From: Cronobacter turicensis z3032
GTDB taxonomy: Bacteria; Pseudomonadota; Gammaproteobacteria; Enterobacterales; Enterobacteriaceae
Length of the DNA: 64,000 nt
Direction: 5' to 3'
Assembly: GCA_000027065.2 (NCBI GenBank)
Contig: FN543093.2
Location: 248,001 to 312,000, forward strand
Shown here: positions 17,876-28,881 of the stretch, one piece after another
Layout of the letters: each line of letters opens with the position of its first letter
How positions within the stretch are numbered: the first letter of the stretch is position 1
Notes under the pieces: generated by a model
Databases searched by the model: none
The model's input: only the letters and a program-made list of their open reading frames with translations
What the model was told of the DNA's origin: nothing
Made by a program: the position numbers and the translations under genes

Positions 17876-18616
17876 TTATTGCAACGCGCGCAGCAGCGCG
17901 TCGTTATCGGCGTTATCAGCGACCAGAATGTTCTGCCAGCCCAGTTCCCGGGCAAGCGTCGCCAGACGTTCGCTGACGACCACCAGCCGACAGCGCAGCA
18001 ACCAGTTCGCGCGATACCATGGCGGCACGAGATCATGCAGCTGGCGCAGCATTTCGCCGCTGGTCACTACCAGCGTGGTAATGCCGCGCGTATGCCAGCG
18101 GTGCGCTTCCTGCGGGCCGTCGTAAATTTTCGCGCTACGTTGATAGCACTCGCAAAACGTCACTGCCGCGCCGCGTTCCGTTAAGGTTTCCCCTAATAGT
18201 TCGCGACCGCCGTTGCCGCGCAGGATGAGCGCGCGCTTACCGGCAACGTTTTGTAATTCAGGTAATTGTAGCAAGACTTCACTGATTTCCCGATCGCGCG
18301 GGTAATGGACGTGCAAACCGCTGACCTGATGCAGCGCCAGCGCGGTGGTGCGACCGATGGCGAATGCCTCGACGGTTCGCGGAAAGCGACGCCCCAGACG
18401 CTGCAAATGCGCGTTCGCAAAACTCACTGCGTGTTGCGAGAGCGCAAAAAGCAGATCGTCTGGCGCGAGCGCATCAAGCAGCGCAGGCAGTTGCGCCAGC
18501 TCCCGGCCAGGGCAGAATTCGATCAGCGGAAAACTCCAGGCCTCCTGCCCCAGTGCGCGCAGGCGGCTCACTAATTCCTCCCCGGCGGGAGAGGGGCGGG
18601 TGACCAGAATCGTCAT
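17876..18616 (-). CDS. hemD: Uroporphyrinogen-III synthase HemD
   Basis: Cyclises hydroxymethylbilane with inversion of ring D to give uroporphyrinogen III, the branch point to haem, sirohaem and cobalamin. 246 residues, the same as E. coli. Conserved blocks visible are the start [46 protein letters not shown] and TSGEMLRQL. The ATG at 18616 overlaps the hemC stop (ATGA), giving coupling. The longer in-frame extension to 18784 lies within hemC and is Arg-rich out-of-frame sequence. Confidence 0.95.
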   Translation of the reverse strand: MTILVTRPSPAGEELVSRLRALGQEAWSFPLIEFCPGRELAQLPALLDALAPDDLLFALSQHAVSFANAHLQRLGRRFPRTVEAFAIGRTTALALHQVSGLHVHYPRDREISEVLLQLPELQNVAGKRALILRGNGGRELLGETLTERGAAVTFCECYQRSAKIYDGPQEAHRWHTRGITTLVVTSGEMLRQLHDLVPPWYRANWLLRCRLVVVSERLATLARELGWQNILVADNADNDALLRALQ

Positions 18617-19554
18617 GCGGGGCCATTCCCCTGGTAGACGTCGGCGAGGATCTCCCGCGCGCCGTGGTTTAACAGCTCTTCGGCAAGCGAGACGCCAAGC
18701 TGGCTGGCGTCCTGCGGGGCGCCGCGGCGTTCGCCGCGTACAATACGTGAACCGTCCGGCGCGCCGACCAGCGCGCGCAGCCACAGCTCGCCGTCTTTCA
18801 GCTCCGCATAGCTGCCGATAGGCACCTGACAGCCGCCTTCAAGGCGAGTGTTCATAGCGCGCTCCGCGCGCACGCGCACGGCGGTCTCTTCGTGGTTGAG
18901 CGGCGCGAGCAGTTCGCGGGTGCGCGTATCGTCAAGACGACACTCGATGCCCACCGCGCCCTGGCCTACGGCGGGCAGCGAAATTTCTGGCGCAAGCGGG
19001 CTTGTAATGCGCGCGTCGAGTTGCAGACGTTTGAGGCCCGCGACCGCCAGGATAATGGCGTCATAATCGCCGTTGTCGAGTTTGCTCAGGCGCGTCCCGA
19101 CGTTCCCGCGCAGCGAGCGAATGATAAGATCCGGGCGGCGGGCGGCTATCTGGCACTGACGACGCAGGCTGGACGTCCCGACGATACTGCCAGCGGGCAT
19201 CTCATCGAGGCTTTTATACCGGTTGGAGACAAAGGCGTCGCGCGGATCTTCGCGCTCGCAGATGGTGACCAGTCCAAGCCCTTCCGGAAATTCGACCGGC
19301 ACATCTTTCATGGAGTGCACCGCGATATCGGCGCGGCCATCCAGCATGGCGAGTTCCAGCTCTTTAACGAACAACCCTTTGCCGCCCACTTTCGCCAGCG
19401 GCGTATCGAGGATCACATCGCCGCGCGTCACCATGGGCACCAGCTCGACGGTCAGCCCTGGATGACAGGCTTCCAGCCGCTGCTTCACATATTGTGCCTG
19501 CCAGAGCGCCAGTGGACTTTGCCGGGTGGCAATTCTTAATACATTGTCTAACAT
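18613..19554 (-). CDS. hemC: Porphobilinogen deaminase (hydroxymethylbilane synthase) HemC
   Basis: Polymerises four porphobilinogens into hydroxymethylbilane. 313 residues, matching E. coli. The dipyrromethane cofactor is carried on C242 ([12 protein letters not shown]) and the catalytic aspartate is D84 (HSMKDVP). The TSSLRRQCQ and [11 protein letters not shown] arginine motifs that bind substrate acidic groups are present. First gene of hemCDXY, transcribed divergently from cyaA across 282 bases. Confidence 0.97.
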   Translation of the reverse strand: MLDNVLRIATRQSPLALWQAQYVKQRLEACHPGLTVELVPMVTRGDVILDTPLAKVGGKGLFVKELELAMLDGRADIAVHSMKDVPVEFPEGLGLVTICEREDPRDAFVSNRYKSLDEMPAGSIVGTSSLRRQCQIAARRPDLIIRSLRGNVGTRLSKLDNGDYDAIILAVAGLKRLQLDARITSPLAPEISLPAVGQGAVGIECRLDDTRTRELLAPLNHEETAVRVRAERAMNTRLEGGCQVPIGSYAELKDGELWLRALVGAPDGSRIVRGERRGAPQDASQLGVSLAEELLNHGAREILADVYQGNGPA

Positions 19555-19727
19555 GCTTGATACCGTAAATGTCGTCTGCTAATCATCCTACCACTGTTAG
19601 CGGAAGGCTGTCAGGTCAAACGGCGGCGAGACGCGGCGCGCAGGCGCTATACAGAAAGACGTTAAGGGCAGGGGAACGGTGCTATAATTATCTGTAGCGC
19701 ATCTTTCTTTACGGTCAATCTACAAGG

Positions 19728-19743
19728 TGTTAGATTGATCACG
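19728..19743. promoter_or_regulatory. CRP-cAMP site in the cyaA promoter region
   Basis: TGTTA-GATTGA-TCACG resembles the CRP consensus TGTGA-N6-TCACA. It sits about 95 bases upstream of the cyaA start, as in the E. coli P2 promoter, where CRP-cAMP represses its own cyclase. A TATAAT at 19683-19688 may belong to a more upstream cyaA promoter. Confidence 0.75.
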
Positions 19744-19836
19744 TTTTGAGCCATTTGTTTGCCCGTCACACCATAATCATAAGGGCGACATAACGGTGAA
19801 TAGTGTTTACATTCTGTAACCATCAGGCGATACGTC

Positions 19837-22383
19837 TTGTACCTCTATATTGAGACTCTGAAGCAGAGACTGGATGCCATCAATCAATTGCGTGTGGATC
19901 GCGCGCTTGCTGCCATGGGGCCTGCTTTCCAACAGGTCTACAGTCTGCTGCCGACATTACTGCATTATCACCATCCGCTGATGCCGGGGTACCTTGAAGG
20001 TAACGTTCCCTACGGCATTTGCCTCTACACGCCTGATGAAACCCAACGCCACTACCTGAACGAGCTGGAAACGCAGCGCGGTATGCCTGCGCAGCTGACG
20101 GTGAAGGGCGAACTGCCGATTACCGGCATCTATTCGATGGGCAGCACCTCCTCCGTGGGGCAGAGCTGTTCGTCCGATCTCGACATCTGGGTTTGCCATC
20201 AGACCTGGCTTGATAACGACGAGCGCCAGTTACTGCAGCGTAAATGCAGTCTGCTGGAAAGCTGGGCGGCGTCGCTGGGCGTCGAGGTCAGTTTCTTCCT
20301 GATTGATGAAAACCGCTTCCGCCATAACGAAAGCGGCAGCCTCGGCGGCGAAGACTGCGGCTCGACGCAGCATATTTTGCTGCTGGACGAATTCTACCGC
20401 ACCGCCGTACGCATGGCCGGCAAACGCATTCTCTGGAACATGGTGCCGTGCGACGAAGAAGAGCATTACGACGATTACGTCATGACGCTCTACGCGCAGG
20501 GCGTGCTGACGCCGAACGAGTGGATGGATCTGGGCGGGCTGAGCTCCCTGTCCGCCGAAGAGTATTTCGGCGCGAGCCTCTGGCAGCTCTATAAAAGCAT
20601 CGACTCCCCGTACAAAGCCGTGCTGAAAACGCTGCTGCTGGAAGCCTATTCCTGGGAATATCCCAATACCCGTTTGCTCGCGAAAGATATCAAACAGCGT
20701 CTGCATGACGGCGAAATCGTCTCCTTCGGGCTTGATCCATATTGCATGATGCTGGAGCGCGTGACGCACTATCTGACGGCTATCGACGATAGCGCGCGTC
20801 TCGATCTCGTGCGCCGCTGCTTCTACCTGAAAGTGTGCGAAAAACTCTCCCGCGAGCGCGCCTGTGTGGGCTGGCGCCGCGAGGTGTTAAGCCAACTGGT
20901 GAAAGAGTGGGGCTGGGACGAAGCGCGCCTTACGATGCTCGATAACCGCGCTAACTGGAAAATCGATCAGGTGCGCGAAGCGCATAACGAACTGCTCGAT
21001 GCGATGATGCAGAGCTACCGTAACCTGATCCGCTTCGCGCGCCGCAATAACCTGAGCGTCTCCGCGAGCCCGCAGGATATCGGCGTGCTGACACGCAAAC
21101 TCTATGCCGCATTTGAAGCGTTGCCGGGTAAAGTGACGCTGGTAAACCCGCAGATTTCGCCGGATCTCTCCGAGCCGACGCTGACGTTTATCCATGTGCC
21201 GCCGGGCCGCGCCAACCGCACCGGCTGGTATCTTTACAACCGCGCGCCGAGCATGGATTCCATCATCAGCCATCAGCCGCTGGAATATAACCGTTATCTT
21301 AATAAGCTGGTGGCCTGGGCCTGGTTTAACGGCCTGCTGACGTCGCGCACTCGCCTGTTTATTAAGGGCAACGGCATTTGCGATCTGCCGAAACTGCAGG
21401 AGCTGGTGGCTGATGTGTCGCACCACTTCCCACTGCGGCTACCGGCGCCGACGCCGAAAGCGCTCTACAGCCCGTGTGAAATCCGTCATCTGGCGATTAT
21501 CGTCAACCTGGAATATGACCCGACGACGGCGTTTCGCAATCAGGTGGTGCATTTCGATTTCCGTAAGCTCGACGTGTTCAGCTTCGGGGAGCAGCAGCAG
21601 TGCCTGGTCGGCAGTATCGACCTGCTGTATCGCAACTCGTGGAATGAAGTGCGTACGCTGCATTTCAACGGCGAGCAGGCGATGATCGAAGCGCTGAAAA
21701 CGATTCTCGGCAAAATGCATCAGGACGCCGCGCCGCCGGACAGCGTCGAAGTCTTCTGCTACAGCCAGCATCTGCGCGGGCTTATCCGCACCCGCGTGCA
21801 GCAACTGGTGTCTGAATGTATTGAGTTTCGTCTCTCCAGCACCCGCCTTGAGCCGGGGCGCTTCAAAGCGCTGCGCGTGGCGGGCCAGACCTGGGGCCTG
21901 TTCTTCGAGCGTCTTAACGTCTCGGTACAGAAACTGGAAAACGCCATCGAGTTTTACGGCGCGATTTCGCATAACAAACTGCACGGTCTTTCCGTTCAGG
22001 TGGAAACCGACCACGTCGAGCTACCGTCAGTGGTGGATGGTTTTGCCAGCGAAGGGATTATTCAGTTCTTCTTTGAAGAGACCAACGACGACGGCTTTAA
22101 CATCTATATTCTTGATGAAAGCAACCGCGCCGAGGTCTATCACCACTGCGAGGGCAGCAAAGAGGAGCTGGTGCGCGACGTCAGCCGGTTCTACTCGTCG
22201 TCGCATGACCGCTTTACGTACGGGTCAAGTTTCGTCAACTTCAACCTGCCGCAGTTCTATCAGATTGTGAAGGTGGACGGTCGCCAGCAGGTGATCCCGT
22301 TCCGCACGCAGACCATCAAAGCCGTGACGCCGCTCAACGATGACGACAGCGCCACGCCGCTGTTGCAACAATATCAGTCCTGA
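19837..22383 (+). CDS. cyaA: Class I adenylate cyclase CyaA
   Basis: Makes cAMP from ATP. 848 residues, the same as E. coli. The N-terminal catalytic half contains the nucleotidyltransferase-type [19 protein letters not shown] signature (about residues 90-120). The C-terminal half is the regulatory region on which the glucose PTS (EIIA-Glc) acts. Translation starts with TTG at 19837 ([14 protein letters not shown]), the same rare start that keeps CyaA low in E. coli. It carries a CRP site upstream. The stop abuts that of the convergent cyaY with no terminator between them. Confidence 0.97.
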   Translation: MYLYIETLKQRLDAINQLRVDRALAAMGPAFQQVYSLLPTLLHYHHPLMPGYLEGNVPYGICLYTPDETQRHYLNELETQRGMPAQLTVKGELPITGIYSMGSTSSVGQSCSSDLDIWVCHQTWLDNDERQLLQRKCSLLESWAASLGVEVSFFLIDENRFRHNESGSLGGEDCGSTQHILLLDEFYRTAVRMAGKRILWNMVPCDEEEHYDDYVMTLYAQGVLTPNEWMDLGGLSSLSAEEYFGASLWQLYKSIDSPYKAVLKTLLLEAYSWEYPNTRLLAKDIKQRLHDGEIVSFGLDPYCMMLERVTHYLTAIDDSARLDLVRRCFYLKVCEKLSRERACVGWRREVLSQLVKEWGWDEARLTMLDNRANWKIDQVREAHNELLDAMMQSYRNLIRFARRNNLSVSASPQDIGVLTRKLYAAFEALPGKVTLVNPQISPDLSEPTLTFIHVPPGRANRTGWYLYNRAPSMDSIISHQPLEYNRYLNKLVAWAWFNGLLTSRTRLFIKGNGICDLPKLQELVADVSHHFPLRLPAPTPKALYSPCEIRHLAIIVNLEYDPTTAFRNQVVHFDFRKLDVFSFGEQQQCLVGSIDLLYRNSWNEVRTLHFNGEQAMIEALKTILGKMHQDAAPPDSVEVFCYSQHLRGLIRTRVQQLVSECIEFRLSSTRLEPGRFKALRVAGQTWGLFFERLNVSVQKLENAIEFYGAISHNKLHGLSVQVETDHVELPSVVDGFASEGIIQFFFEETNDDGFNIYILDESNRAEVYHHCEGSKEELVRDVSRFYSSSHDRFTYGSSFVNFNLPQFYQIVKVDGRQQVIPFRTQTIKAVTPLNDDDSATPLLQQYQS

Positions 22384-22704
22384 TTAACGAAAGCTGACCG
22401 CCTCGCCCGCCTGCTGCGTGGCGGCGGTTTCCAGCAGATCCCAGAACCGCTCGCCGCTACGATCGCAAATCCATTCGTCGTTTTTATAATCGAAGTGATA
22501 ACCGCCCTGTTTGGTGGCCAGCCACACCTGATGCAGCGGCTCCTGACGGTTAATAATGATTTTGCTGCCGTTTTCAAAGGAGAGGGTCAGCACGCCGCCG
22601 TTGATTTCGCAGTCGATATCGCTGTCGCCATCCCACGCGTCAAGACGCTCTTCAATGGTCATCCACAGGCCATCGGCCAGGCGGTGAAATTCACTGTCGT
22701 TCAT
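22384..22704 (-). CDS. cyaY: Frataxin-like iron-binding protein CyaY
   Basis: Bacterial frataxin, which binds iron through an acidic ridge and modulates IscS-dependent Fe-S assembly. 106 residues, the E. coli length. The N-terminal helix ([20 protein letters not shown]) carries the acidic cluster, followed by the sheet motif [17 protein letters not shown] and QPLHQVW-type strands. The ATG at 22704 is chosen by homology; an in-frame extension to 22923 would run through the divergent lptM promoter region. Convergent with cyaA, the two stop codons directly adjoining. Confidence 0.95.
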   Translation of the reverse strand: MNDSEFHRLADGLWMTIEERLDAWDGDSDIDCEINGGVLTLSFENGSKIIINRQEPLHQVWLATKQGGYHFDYKNDEWICDRSGERFWDLLETAATQQAGEAVSFR

Positions 22705-22870
22705 GTTGGTTTCCTGTTGTACGCCGTGGCGGCAGTATAAAAGCAATAGCGGGGAATAGAAACCGGCGGGCGGAACGGCTTTTGTGTCGTCCGGCGTTAC
22801 GCAAACTCTTGCTTTTGCATCTTCACCTGCGATGATAGAAAACAGATGAATGAACAACAGGCACCGATAA

Positions 22871-23074
22871 ATGAAAACGATTTTTCGCTCTCTGGCAGTG
22901 ATGCTAACCCTGTTTAGCCTCACCGGTTGCGGTCTGAAAGGCCCGCTTTACTTCCCGCCAGCAGACAGCAAAGCCCAGCCGCAAAAAGCGCCTGACCAGC
23001 AAACCGAGACGACTATCCCGGACACCAACAACCGTGGCGATACCGATGGCCCGACGCAGGTCAGCAGGCAGTAA
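22871..23074 (+). CDS. lptM: Small outer-membrane lipoprotein LptM (YifL)
   Basis: 67 residues with a lipoprotein signal peptide and lipobox LTGC (Cys20), then [10 protein letters not shown], the LptM signature, and a hydrophilic tail. In E. coli LptM binds the LptDE translocon and helps LptD reach its native disulfide pattern by mimicking LPS. It lies 32 bases upstream of dapF and divergent from cyaY, as in E. coli. Confidence 0.93.
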   Translation: MKTIFRSLAVMLTLFSLTGCGLKGPLYFPPADSKAQPQKAPDQQTETTIPDTNNRGDTDGPTQVSRQ

Positions 23075-23106
23075 CCGACTCGTAACCGCGCAAACGGAGT
23101 ACAACA

Positions 23107-23931
23107 ATGCAGTTCTCTAAAATGCATGGCCTGGGTAACGACTTTATGGTCGTGGACGCGGTGACGCAAAACGTCTTCTTTTCGCCTGAGATGATCCGCC
23201 GTCTGGCGGACAGGCATCAGGGCGTGGGGTTCGATCAACTGCTGGTGGTCGAACCGCCTTACGATCCCGATCTTGATTTTCACTACCGCATTTTTAACGC
23301 CGACGGCAGCGAAGTGGCGCAGTGCGGTAACGGCGCGCGCTGTTTCGCTCGTTTCGTGCGACTTAAAGGGCTGACCAATAAGCGGGAAATCCGCGTCAGC
23401 ACTGCGAACGGCCGCATGGTGTTAACGGTTAACGAAGACGAACTGGTGCGTGTGAACATGGGCGAGCCAGTGTTTGAGCCCTCGCTGGTGCCGTTTCGCG
23501 CCAACAAAGCTGAGAAGACGTACATCATGCGCGCCGCCGAGCAAACGGTGCTGTGCGGCGTGGTGTCGATGGGCAACCCGCACTGCGTGATTCAGGTGGA
23601 TGACGTCGCCACCGCGCCCGTGGAGACGCTCGGGCCGCTGATGGAAAGCCATGAGCGCTTCCCGGAACGCGCCAACATCGGTTTTATGCAGATAATGAAT
23701 ACGGAACACATCCGGCTGCGCGTGTTTGAGCGCGGCGCCGGGGAAACACAGGCCTGCGGCAGCGGCGCCTGCGGCGCGGTCGCGGTCGGCATTCAGCAGG
23801 GGCTGCTGGCCGCTCAGGTGCGCGTCGATTTGCCTGGCGGCCGTCTTGATATCGCCTGGAAGGGGCCTGGCAATCCGCTCTTTATGACCGGCCCCGCCAC
23901 CCACGTTTATGATGGATTTATTCACTTATGA
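23107..23931 (+). CDS. dapF: Diaminopimelate epimerase DapF
   Basis: Interconverts LL- and meso-diaminopimelate for lysine and peptidoglycan synthesis. 274 residues, the same as E. coli. The two catalytic cysteines are C73 (QCGNGARC) and C217 (ACGSGACG). Conserved N-terminal [11 protein letters not shown] and the MGNPHCV motif are present. The ATG at 23107 follows GGAG at 23096-23099. First gene of a run with yigA, xerC and yigB, each overlapping the next. Confidence 0.97.
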   Translation: MQFSKMHGLGNDFMVVDAVTQNVFFSPEMIRRLADRHQGVGFDQLLVVEPPYDPDLDFHYRIFNADGSEVAQCGNGARCFARFVRLKGLTNKREIRVSTANGRMVLTVNEDELVRVNMGEPVFEPSLVPFRANKAEKTYIMRAAEQTVLCGVVSMGNPHCVIQVDDVATAPVETLGPLMESHERFPERANIGFMQIMNTEHIRLRVFERGAGETQACGSGACGAVAVGIQQGLLAAQVRVDLPGGRLDIAWKGPGNPLFMTGPATHVYDGFIHL

Positions 23932-24632
23932 GTAAGGCTGGAGAACAGCAGGAGACGCTGGCGGCGCTGGATGACGACGCGGTGCTCGACTATCTGCTGC
24001 GCCATCCCGATTTTTTTATCCGCAACGCCGCGATGGTTGAGCAGATCCGCGTGCCGCACCCGGTGCGCGGAACGGTCTCGCTGGTGGAGTGGCATATGGC
24101 GCGCGCGCGTAACCACATCAACGAACTGGAAGAAAACATGACGTTGCTGATGGAGCAGGCGAGCGCCAACGAAGGGTTGTTTTATCGCCTGTTGAAATTG
24201 CAGGGGCGGCTCGCCTGCGCCGGCAGTCTTCAGGAGATGCTGGAAAGACTTAACCGCTGGGCGCGCGATATGGGGCTGGCGGGCGCGAGCATTCGCCTGT
24301 TCCCGGAGCGCTGGCGGATTGGCGCGCCTTCCGGCTTTACGCATCTGGCGCTGTCACGGCAGGCGTTTGAGCCGGTGCGCATTCAGCGTCTCGGCCAGCA
24401 GACGCACTATCTGGGTTCGCTGAACGGCCCGGAACTGTTAGTCGTGCTGCCGGAGGCGAAAGCCGTCGGGTCAGTGGCGATGTCGCTGCTCGGCGAACAT
24501 GGCGAGCTCGGCGTGCTGGTCTTCAGCAGCCGCGACCCGCAGCATTATCAGCAAGGTCAGGGTACGCAACTGCTGCATGAGCTGTCGCTGATGCTGCCCG
24601 ATCTGCTTGCTCGCTGGATAGAACGCGTATGA
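23928..24632 (+). CDS. yigA: DUF484 family protein YigA
   Basis: 234 residues (E. coli 235). A helical N-terminus ([16 protein letters not shown]) leads into a GAF-like C-terminal domain ([20 protein letters not shown]). The biochemical role is unknown; conservation of its place between dapF and xerC suggests a link to that operon. The start overlaps the dapF stop as ATGA, and the end overlaps the xerC start in the same way. Confidence 0.9.
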   Translation: MSKAGEQQETLAALDDDAVLDYLLRHPDFFIRNAAMVEQIRVPHPVRGTVSLVEWHMARARNHINELEENMTLLMEQASANEGLFYRLLKLQGRLACAGSLQEMLERLNRWARDMGLAGASIRLFPERWRIGAPSGFTHLALSRQAFEPVRIQRLGQQTHYLGSLNGPELLVVLPEAKAVGSVAMSLLGEHGELGVLVFSSRDPQHYQQGQGTQLLHELSLMLPDLLARWIERV

Positions 24633-25534
24633 CCGACTCGCCGCTGCACCCGCCCATTGCGCGCTTCCTGCGTTATCTCAAAGTCGAGCGCCAGTTAAGC
24701 CCCGTGACGCTGCTTAATTATGAGCGGCAACTGGCGGCGATTGTCGGGCTGGCGGGTGAGGCGGGGCTTAAAAGCTGGGCGCAGTGCGACGCGGCGATGG
24801 TCCGAACGCTGGCGGTACGCAGCCGTCGCGCCGGGCTGGGGCCGTCGAGTCTCGCGTTGCGTCTTTCGGCGCTGCGCAGCTTTTTCGACTGGCAGGTGAG
24901 CCAGGGCGAGCTGAAAGCAAACCCGGCGAAAGGCGTCAGCACGCCGAAAACGCCGCGCCATCTGCCGAAAAACATCGACGTGGATGACGTTAACCGGCTG
25001 CTGGATATCGATCTTAACGATCCGCTGGCAGTCCGCGATCGCGCGATGCTGGAAATCATGTACGGCGCCGGGCTGCGTCTTTCCGAGCTGGTCAATATCG
25101 ACTGTCGTCATCTTGATCTCGCCAGCGGCGAAGTCTGGGTGATGGGGAAAGGCAGCAAAGAGCGACGCCTGCCGATAGGGCGCAGCGCCGTTGCCTGGAT
25201 TGACCACTGGCTTAACTTGCGTGAGCTGTTCGGGCCTGACGACGACGCGCTGTTTCTTTCAAAACAGGGCAAGCGCATCTCGGCGCGTAACGTGCAAAAA
25301 CGCTTTGCGGAGTGGGGCATTAAGCAGGGCCTCAACAGCCATGTTCATCCCCATAAGCTGCGCCACTCTTTCGCGACACATATGCTGGAATCCAGCGGCG
25401 ATCTGCGCGCGGTTCAGGAACTGCTGGGCCACGCTAATCTCTCGACCACCCAGATCTATACGCATCTCGATTTCCAGCATCTGGCTTCGGTCTACGACGC
25501 GGCGCACCCACGCGCCAGACGAGGAAAACCGTAA
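24629..25534 (+). CDS. xerC: Site-specific tyrosine recombinase XerC
   Basis: With XerD it resolves chromosome dimers at dif under FtsK control. 301 residues (E. coli 298). The N-terminal SAM-like core-binding domain covers about 8-95, the catalytic domain about 115-290. All catalytic residues are visible: R150 (GAGLR), K174 (GKGSKER), H242 and R245 (HKLRHSF), H268 (LLGHAN) and nucleophile Y277 (TQIYTH). Translationally coupled on both sides (ATGA with yigA, TAATG with yigB). Confidence 0.97.
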   Translation: MTDSPLHPPIARFLRYLKVERQLSPVTLLNYERQLAAIVGLAGEAGLKSWAQCDAAMVRTLAVRSRRAGLGPSSLALRLSALRSFFDWQVSQGELKANPAKGVSTPKTPRHLPKNIDVDDVNRLLDIDLNDPLAVRDRAMLEIMYGAGLRLSELVNIDCRHLDLASGEVWVMGKGSKERRLPIGRSAVAWIDHWLNLRELFGPDDDALFLSKQGKRISARNVQKRFAEWGIKQGLNSHVHPHKLRHSFATHMLESSGDLRAVQELLGHANLSTTQIYTHLDFQHLASVYDAAHPRARRGKP

Positions 25535-26250
25535 TGTACTTTTACCGTCCGCTGGGCGCGATTACTGCCCTGACGTTCGATCTTGACGATACGCTTTACG
25601 ATAACCGCCCGGTTATCGCCCGCACCGAGCAAGAGACGCTGGCGTTTATGCAGCGCTACCATCCGCGGCTCAACGCGTTCACCGCCGCTGATTTGCACCG
25701 CGCCCGCACGGCGCTGCGCCAGCAGGAGCCGGAGATTTATCACGACGTGACCGAATGGCGCCGACGCGCCATTGAACAGGTGATGCTGGAGGCCGGGCTT
25801 TCCGCGCATGAGGCCTCTGAAGGCGCGAACGAGGCGATGCTGAACTTCGCCCGCTGGCGTAGCCGCATTGAGGTGCCGACGGAAAATCTTGAGGCGTTGC
25901 AGCAGCTCGCGAAAAAATGGCCGCTGGTGGCCATCACCAATGGCAACGCCGAACCGGAACAGTTTGGCCTCGGCGGCCTGTTTCAGTTTGTGCTGCGTGC
26001 CGGGCCGCACGGCCGCGCCAAGCCTTACAGCGATATGTATCATCTGGCCGCGCAGAAGCTTGGCGTGGCGCCCGAGACTCTCCTGCATGTGGGCGACGAC
26101 CTGACCACCGACGTGGCGGGCGCTATCCGTTCCGGCGTGCAGGCGTGCTGGATAAATCTGCTGGAGGGTGACCTGATGCAGATAGATGACAGCCGCTTGT
26201 TGCCGCATCTGGAGATTTCGCGGTTGGCATCCCTGACCTCGCTGATATAA
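25534..26250 (+). CDS. yigB: HAD-family FMN phosphatase YigB
   Basis: E. coli YigB dephosphorylates FMN to riboflavin among other substrates. 238 residues, the E. coli length. HAD motifs: [10 protein letters not shown] (near 16-24); II, ITNGNAE; III/IV, KPYSDMY and [10 protein letters not shown]. The start overlaps the xerC stop by one base. It ends the dapF-yigB run and is followed by the LexA-controlled uvrD promoter. Confidence 0.93.
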   Translation: MYFYRPLGAITALTFDLDDTLYDNRPVIARTEQETLAFMQRYHPRLNAFTAADLHRARTALRQQEPEIYHDVTEWRRRAIEQVMLEAGLSAHEASEGANEAMLNFARWRSRIEVPTENLEALQQLAKKWPLVAITNGNAEPEQFGLGGLFQFVLRAGPHGRAKPYSDMYHLAAQKLGVAPETLLHVGDDLTTDVAGAIRSGVQACWINLLEGDLMQIDDSRLLPHLEISRLASLTSLI

Positions 26251-26261
26251 TCATCACTACT

Positions 26262-26277
26262 CTGTATATAATTCCAG
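26262..26277. promoter_or_regulatory. LexA (SOS) box of uvrD
   Basis: CTGT-ATATAATT-CCAG fits CTGT-N8-ACAG with one mismatch and follows the E. coli uvrD operator, which also ends CCAG. It lies 113 bases upstream of the uvrD start codon. Confidence 0.85.
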
Positions 26278-26337
26278 GTTTTTCGGCGGGCGGCGCTTTA
26301 CGTCGTCGCCTGCTATCGCATAAGCCTGGTCTGCGAG

Positions 26338-26360
26338 ACGCCTGCGGGCGTTTTGTGTTT
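26338..26360 (+). terminator. Possible attenuator in the uvrD leader
   Basis: The stem ACGCC/GGCGT (26338-26342 with 26347-26351) is followed by T-rich sequence, 30 bases before the uvrD start. A leader terminator is known for E. coli uvrD. The stem is short, so efficiency is uncertain. Confidence 0.5.
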
Positions 26361-26389
26361 TCTTGTTTTCAACGCGGCGGTGCCAATTA

Positions 26390-28552
26390 ATGGACGTTTC
26401 TTACCTGCTCGACAGCCTTAACGATAAACAGCGCGAAGCCGTAGCCGCGCCGCGCAGCAATATGCTGGTGCTGGCGGGCGCGGGCAGCGGAAAGACGCGC
26501 GTGCTGGTGCATCGTATCGCCTGGCTGATGATGGTAGAAAACTGTTCGCCGTACTCCATCATGGCGGTGACCTTCACCAACAAAGCGGCGGCGGAGATGC
26601 GCCACCGTATCGGTCAGCTCATGGGCACCAGCCAGGGCGGCATGTGGGTCGGCACGTTCCACGGACTCGCGCATCGCCTGCTGCGCGCGCACCATATGGA
26701 CGCCAACCTGCCGCAGGATTTCCAGATCCTCGATAGCGAAGATCAGCTGCGTCTGCTTAAGCGTCTTATCAAAGCGATGAACCTCGACGAGAAGCAGTGG
26801 CCGCCGCGTCAGGCGATGTGGTACATCAACGGCAAAAAAGATGACGGCCTGCGCCCGCACCATATTCAGAGCTACGGCAACCCGGTAGAGCAAACCTGGC
26901 AGAAGGTGTATCAGGCGTATCAGGAAGCGTGCGACCGCGCGGGGCTGGTGGATTTCGCCGAGCTGCTGCTGCGCGCCCATGAGCTGTGGCTCAACAAACC
27001 GCACATTCTCAACCACTACCGCGAGCGCTTCACCAATATTCTGGTGGATGAGTTCCAGGACACCAACGGCATTCAGTACGCCTGGATCCGCCTGCTGGCG
27101 GGCGATACCGGTAAGGTGATGATTGTGGGCGACGATGACCAGTCGATTTACGGCTGGCGCGGCGCGCAGGTGGAAAATATTCAGCGCTTCCTGAACGATT
27201 TTCAGGGCGCGCAGACCATTCGTCTGGAGCAGAACTACCGCTCCACCAACAATATCCTCAACGCGGCGAACGCCCTGATCGCCAACAACGCGGGGCGTCT
27301 TGGCAAAGAGCTGTGGACCGACGGCAGCGACGGCGAGCCTATCTCGCTGTATTGCGCGTTTAACGAGCTGGACGAAGCGCGTTTTGTGGTCAACCGCATC
27401 AAGGTCTGGCAGGAGAACGGCGGCGCCTTGCAGGATTGCGCGATTCTCTATCGCAGCAACGCCCAGTCTCGCGTGCTGGAAGAGGCGCTGTTACAGGCCA
27501 GCATGCCGTATCGCATCTACGGCGGCATGCGATTCTTCGAACGCCAGGAAATCAAAGATGCGCTCTCTTACCTGCGTCTTATCGCCAACCGTAACGACGA
27601 CGCGGCCTTTGAGCGCGTAGTGAACACGCCGACGCGCGGCATCGGCGACCGCACGCTGGATGTCGTGCGCCAGACCGCGCGCGATCGCCAGCTGACGCTC
27701 TGGCAGGCGTGCCGCCAGCTGTTGCAGGAAAAAGCGCTCGCCGGACGCGCCGCCAGCGCTCTGCAACGTTTCCTTGAGCTTATCGAAGCGCTGGCGCATG
27801 AAACCATCGATATGCCGCTGCATGTGCAGACCGACCGGGTGATTAAAGATTCCGGCCTGTGGCTGATGTACGAGCAGGAAAAAGGCGAGAAGGGCCAGGC
27901 CCGTATCGAAAACTTAGAGGAACTGGTCACGGCGACGCGCCAGTTCAGCTACAACGAAGAAGATGAAGATTTGATGCCGTTGCAGGCATTTTTGTCCCAC
28001 GCGGCGCTGGAAGCGGGCGAAGGGCAGGCCGACGCCTGGCAGGACGCGGTGCAACTGATGACGCTGCACTCCGCCAAAGGACTGGAGTTCCCGCAGGTGT
28101 TTATTGTCGGCATGGAAGAGGGGATGTTCCCAAGCCAGATGTCGCTCGATGAAGGCGGCCGTCTGGAAGAGGAGCGACGCCTGGCCTATGTGGGCGTCAC
28201 CCGCGCCATGCAGAAGCTGACGCTCACCTATGCGGAAACCCGTCGCCTGTATGGCAAAGAGGCGTATCACCGTCCGTCGCGCTTTATCGCCGAACTGCCG
28301 GAAGGCTGCGTGGAAGAGGTGCGCCTGCGCGCGAGCGTCAGTCGCCCGGTCAGCCATAAGCAGCTGGGCGCGCCGATGGCGCAGAACGACTCCGGCTATA
28401 AGCTCGGCCAGCGCGTGCGTCACCCGAAATTCGGCGAAGGCACTATCGTGAACCTCGAAGGCAGCGGCGAACACAGCCGGTTGCAGGTAGCGTTCACCGG
28501 TCAGGGCATCAAATGGCTGGTGGCCGCTTACGCGCGCCTCGAAACCGTCTGA
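26390..28552 (+). CDS. uvrD: DNA helicase II UvrD
   Basis: SF1A 3'-5' helicase of nucleotide excision and mismatch repair, also an antirecombinase on RecA filaments. 720 residues, identical in length to E. coli. Walker A is GAGSGKT with K35; the Walker B motif is VDEFQDTN; later helicase motifs include GDDDQSIYGWRGA, EQNYRST and LMTLHSAKGLEF. The C-terminal RNA-polymerase/UvrB-binding Tudor-like domain (GQRVRHPKFGEGTIV) is intact. I start at 26390 (MDVSYLLDSLND); codons from 26363 lie in the leader hairpin region. SOS-inducible through the upstream LexA box. Confidence 0.97.
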   Translation: MDVSYLLDSLNDKQREAVAAPRSNMLVLAGAGSGKTRVLVHRIAWLMMVENCSPYSIMAVTFTNKAAAEMRHRIGQLMGTSQGGMWVGTFHGLAHRLLRAHHMDANLPQDFQILDSEDQLRLLKRLIKAMNLDEKQWPPRQAMWYINGKKDDGLRPHHIQSYGNPVEQTWQKVYQAYQEACDRAGLVDFAELLLRAHELWLNKPHILNHYRERFTNILVDEFQDTNGIQYAWIRLLAGDTGKVMIVGDDDQSIYGWRGAQVENIQRFLNDFQGAQTIRLEQNYRSTNNILNAANALIANNAGRLGKELWTDGSDGEPISLYCAFNELDEARFVVNRIKVWQENGGALQDCAILYRSNAQSRVLEEALLQASMPYRIYGGMRFFERQEIKDALSYLRLIANRNDDAAFERVVNTPTRGIGDRTLDVVRQTARDRQLTLWQACRQLLQEKALAGRAASALQRFLELIEALAHETIDMPLHVQTDRVIKDSGLWLMYEQEKGEKGQARIENLEELVTATRQFSYNEEDEDLMPLQAFLSHAALEAGEGQADAWQDAVQLMTLHSAKGLEFPQVFIVGMEEGMFPSQMSLDEGGRLEEERRLAYVGVTRAMQKLTLTYAETRRLYGKEAYHRPSRFIAELPEGCVEEVRLRASVSRPVSHKQLGAPMAQNDSGYKLGQRVRHPKFGEGTIVNLEGSGEHSRLQVAFTGQGIKWLVAAYARLETV

Positions 28553-28575
28553 CCTGTTTTTGAGACGGCATATCA

Positions 28576-28608
28576 GGCCGCTGGCGCGTCGCGTCGGCGG
28601 CCTTTTTT
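28576..28608 (+). terminator. Intrinsic terminator of uvrD
   Basis: The 7-bp stem AGGCCGC/GCGGCCT (28576-28582 with 28597-28603) is followed by a T6 run, 23 bases after the uvrD stop. Confidence 0.8.
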
Positions 28609-28763
28609 ATTTCTTCACGTCAGGCTGGATTTTCTGTCATCTCGCGCGGCGATAATCGCCCGGGAATGGCAGGAAGCGGAGCGTGAAAACGGCCCGGCAA
28701 AACGCGCCCGCAGGCACTATAATTCCTGTCAATCATTGAGGTGTTTTATCTTAAGTGTACGTG

Positions 28764-28799
28764 TTGACGCCTAATTTTTGGTGGCGTAACATGCGCCCA
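28764..28799 (+). promoter_or_regulatory. Probable corA promoter
   Basis: TTGACG (28764-28769) and TAACAT (28787-28792) are separated by 17 bases. The start would be near 28799, giving a corA leader of about 235 bases, long enough for leader regulation. Confidence 0.65.
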
Positions 28800-28824
28800 C
28801 GATTACGCTAAGAGGACATTCGCC

Positions 28825-28881
28825 TTGGACACACCCAGTAGATGCTGGCTCAAAACCCTGTCAAACAGGAACAACTCCTAA
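28825..28881 (+). CDS. Candidate leader peptide of corA (CorL-like)
   Basis: An 18-codon frame in the corA leader begins with TTG at 28825, 8 bases after GAGGA (28812-28816), encodes MDTPSRCWLKTLSNRNNS and ends with TAA. Salmonella corA has a short translated leader, corL, whose translation controls Rho-dependent termination before corA. I recognise the position and RBS rather than the exact peptide. An alternative ATG at 28842 in another frame has no RBS. Confidence 0.5.
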   Translation: MDTPSRCWLKTLSNRNNS

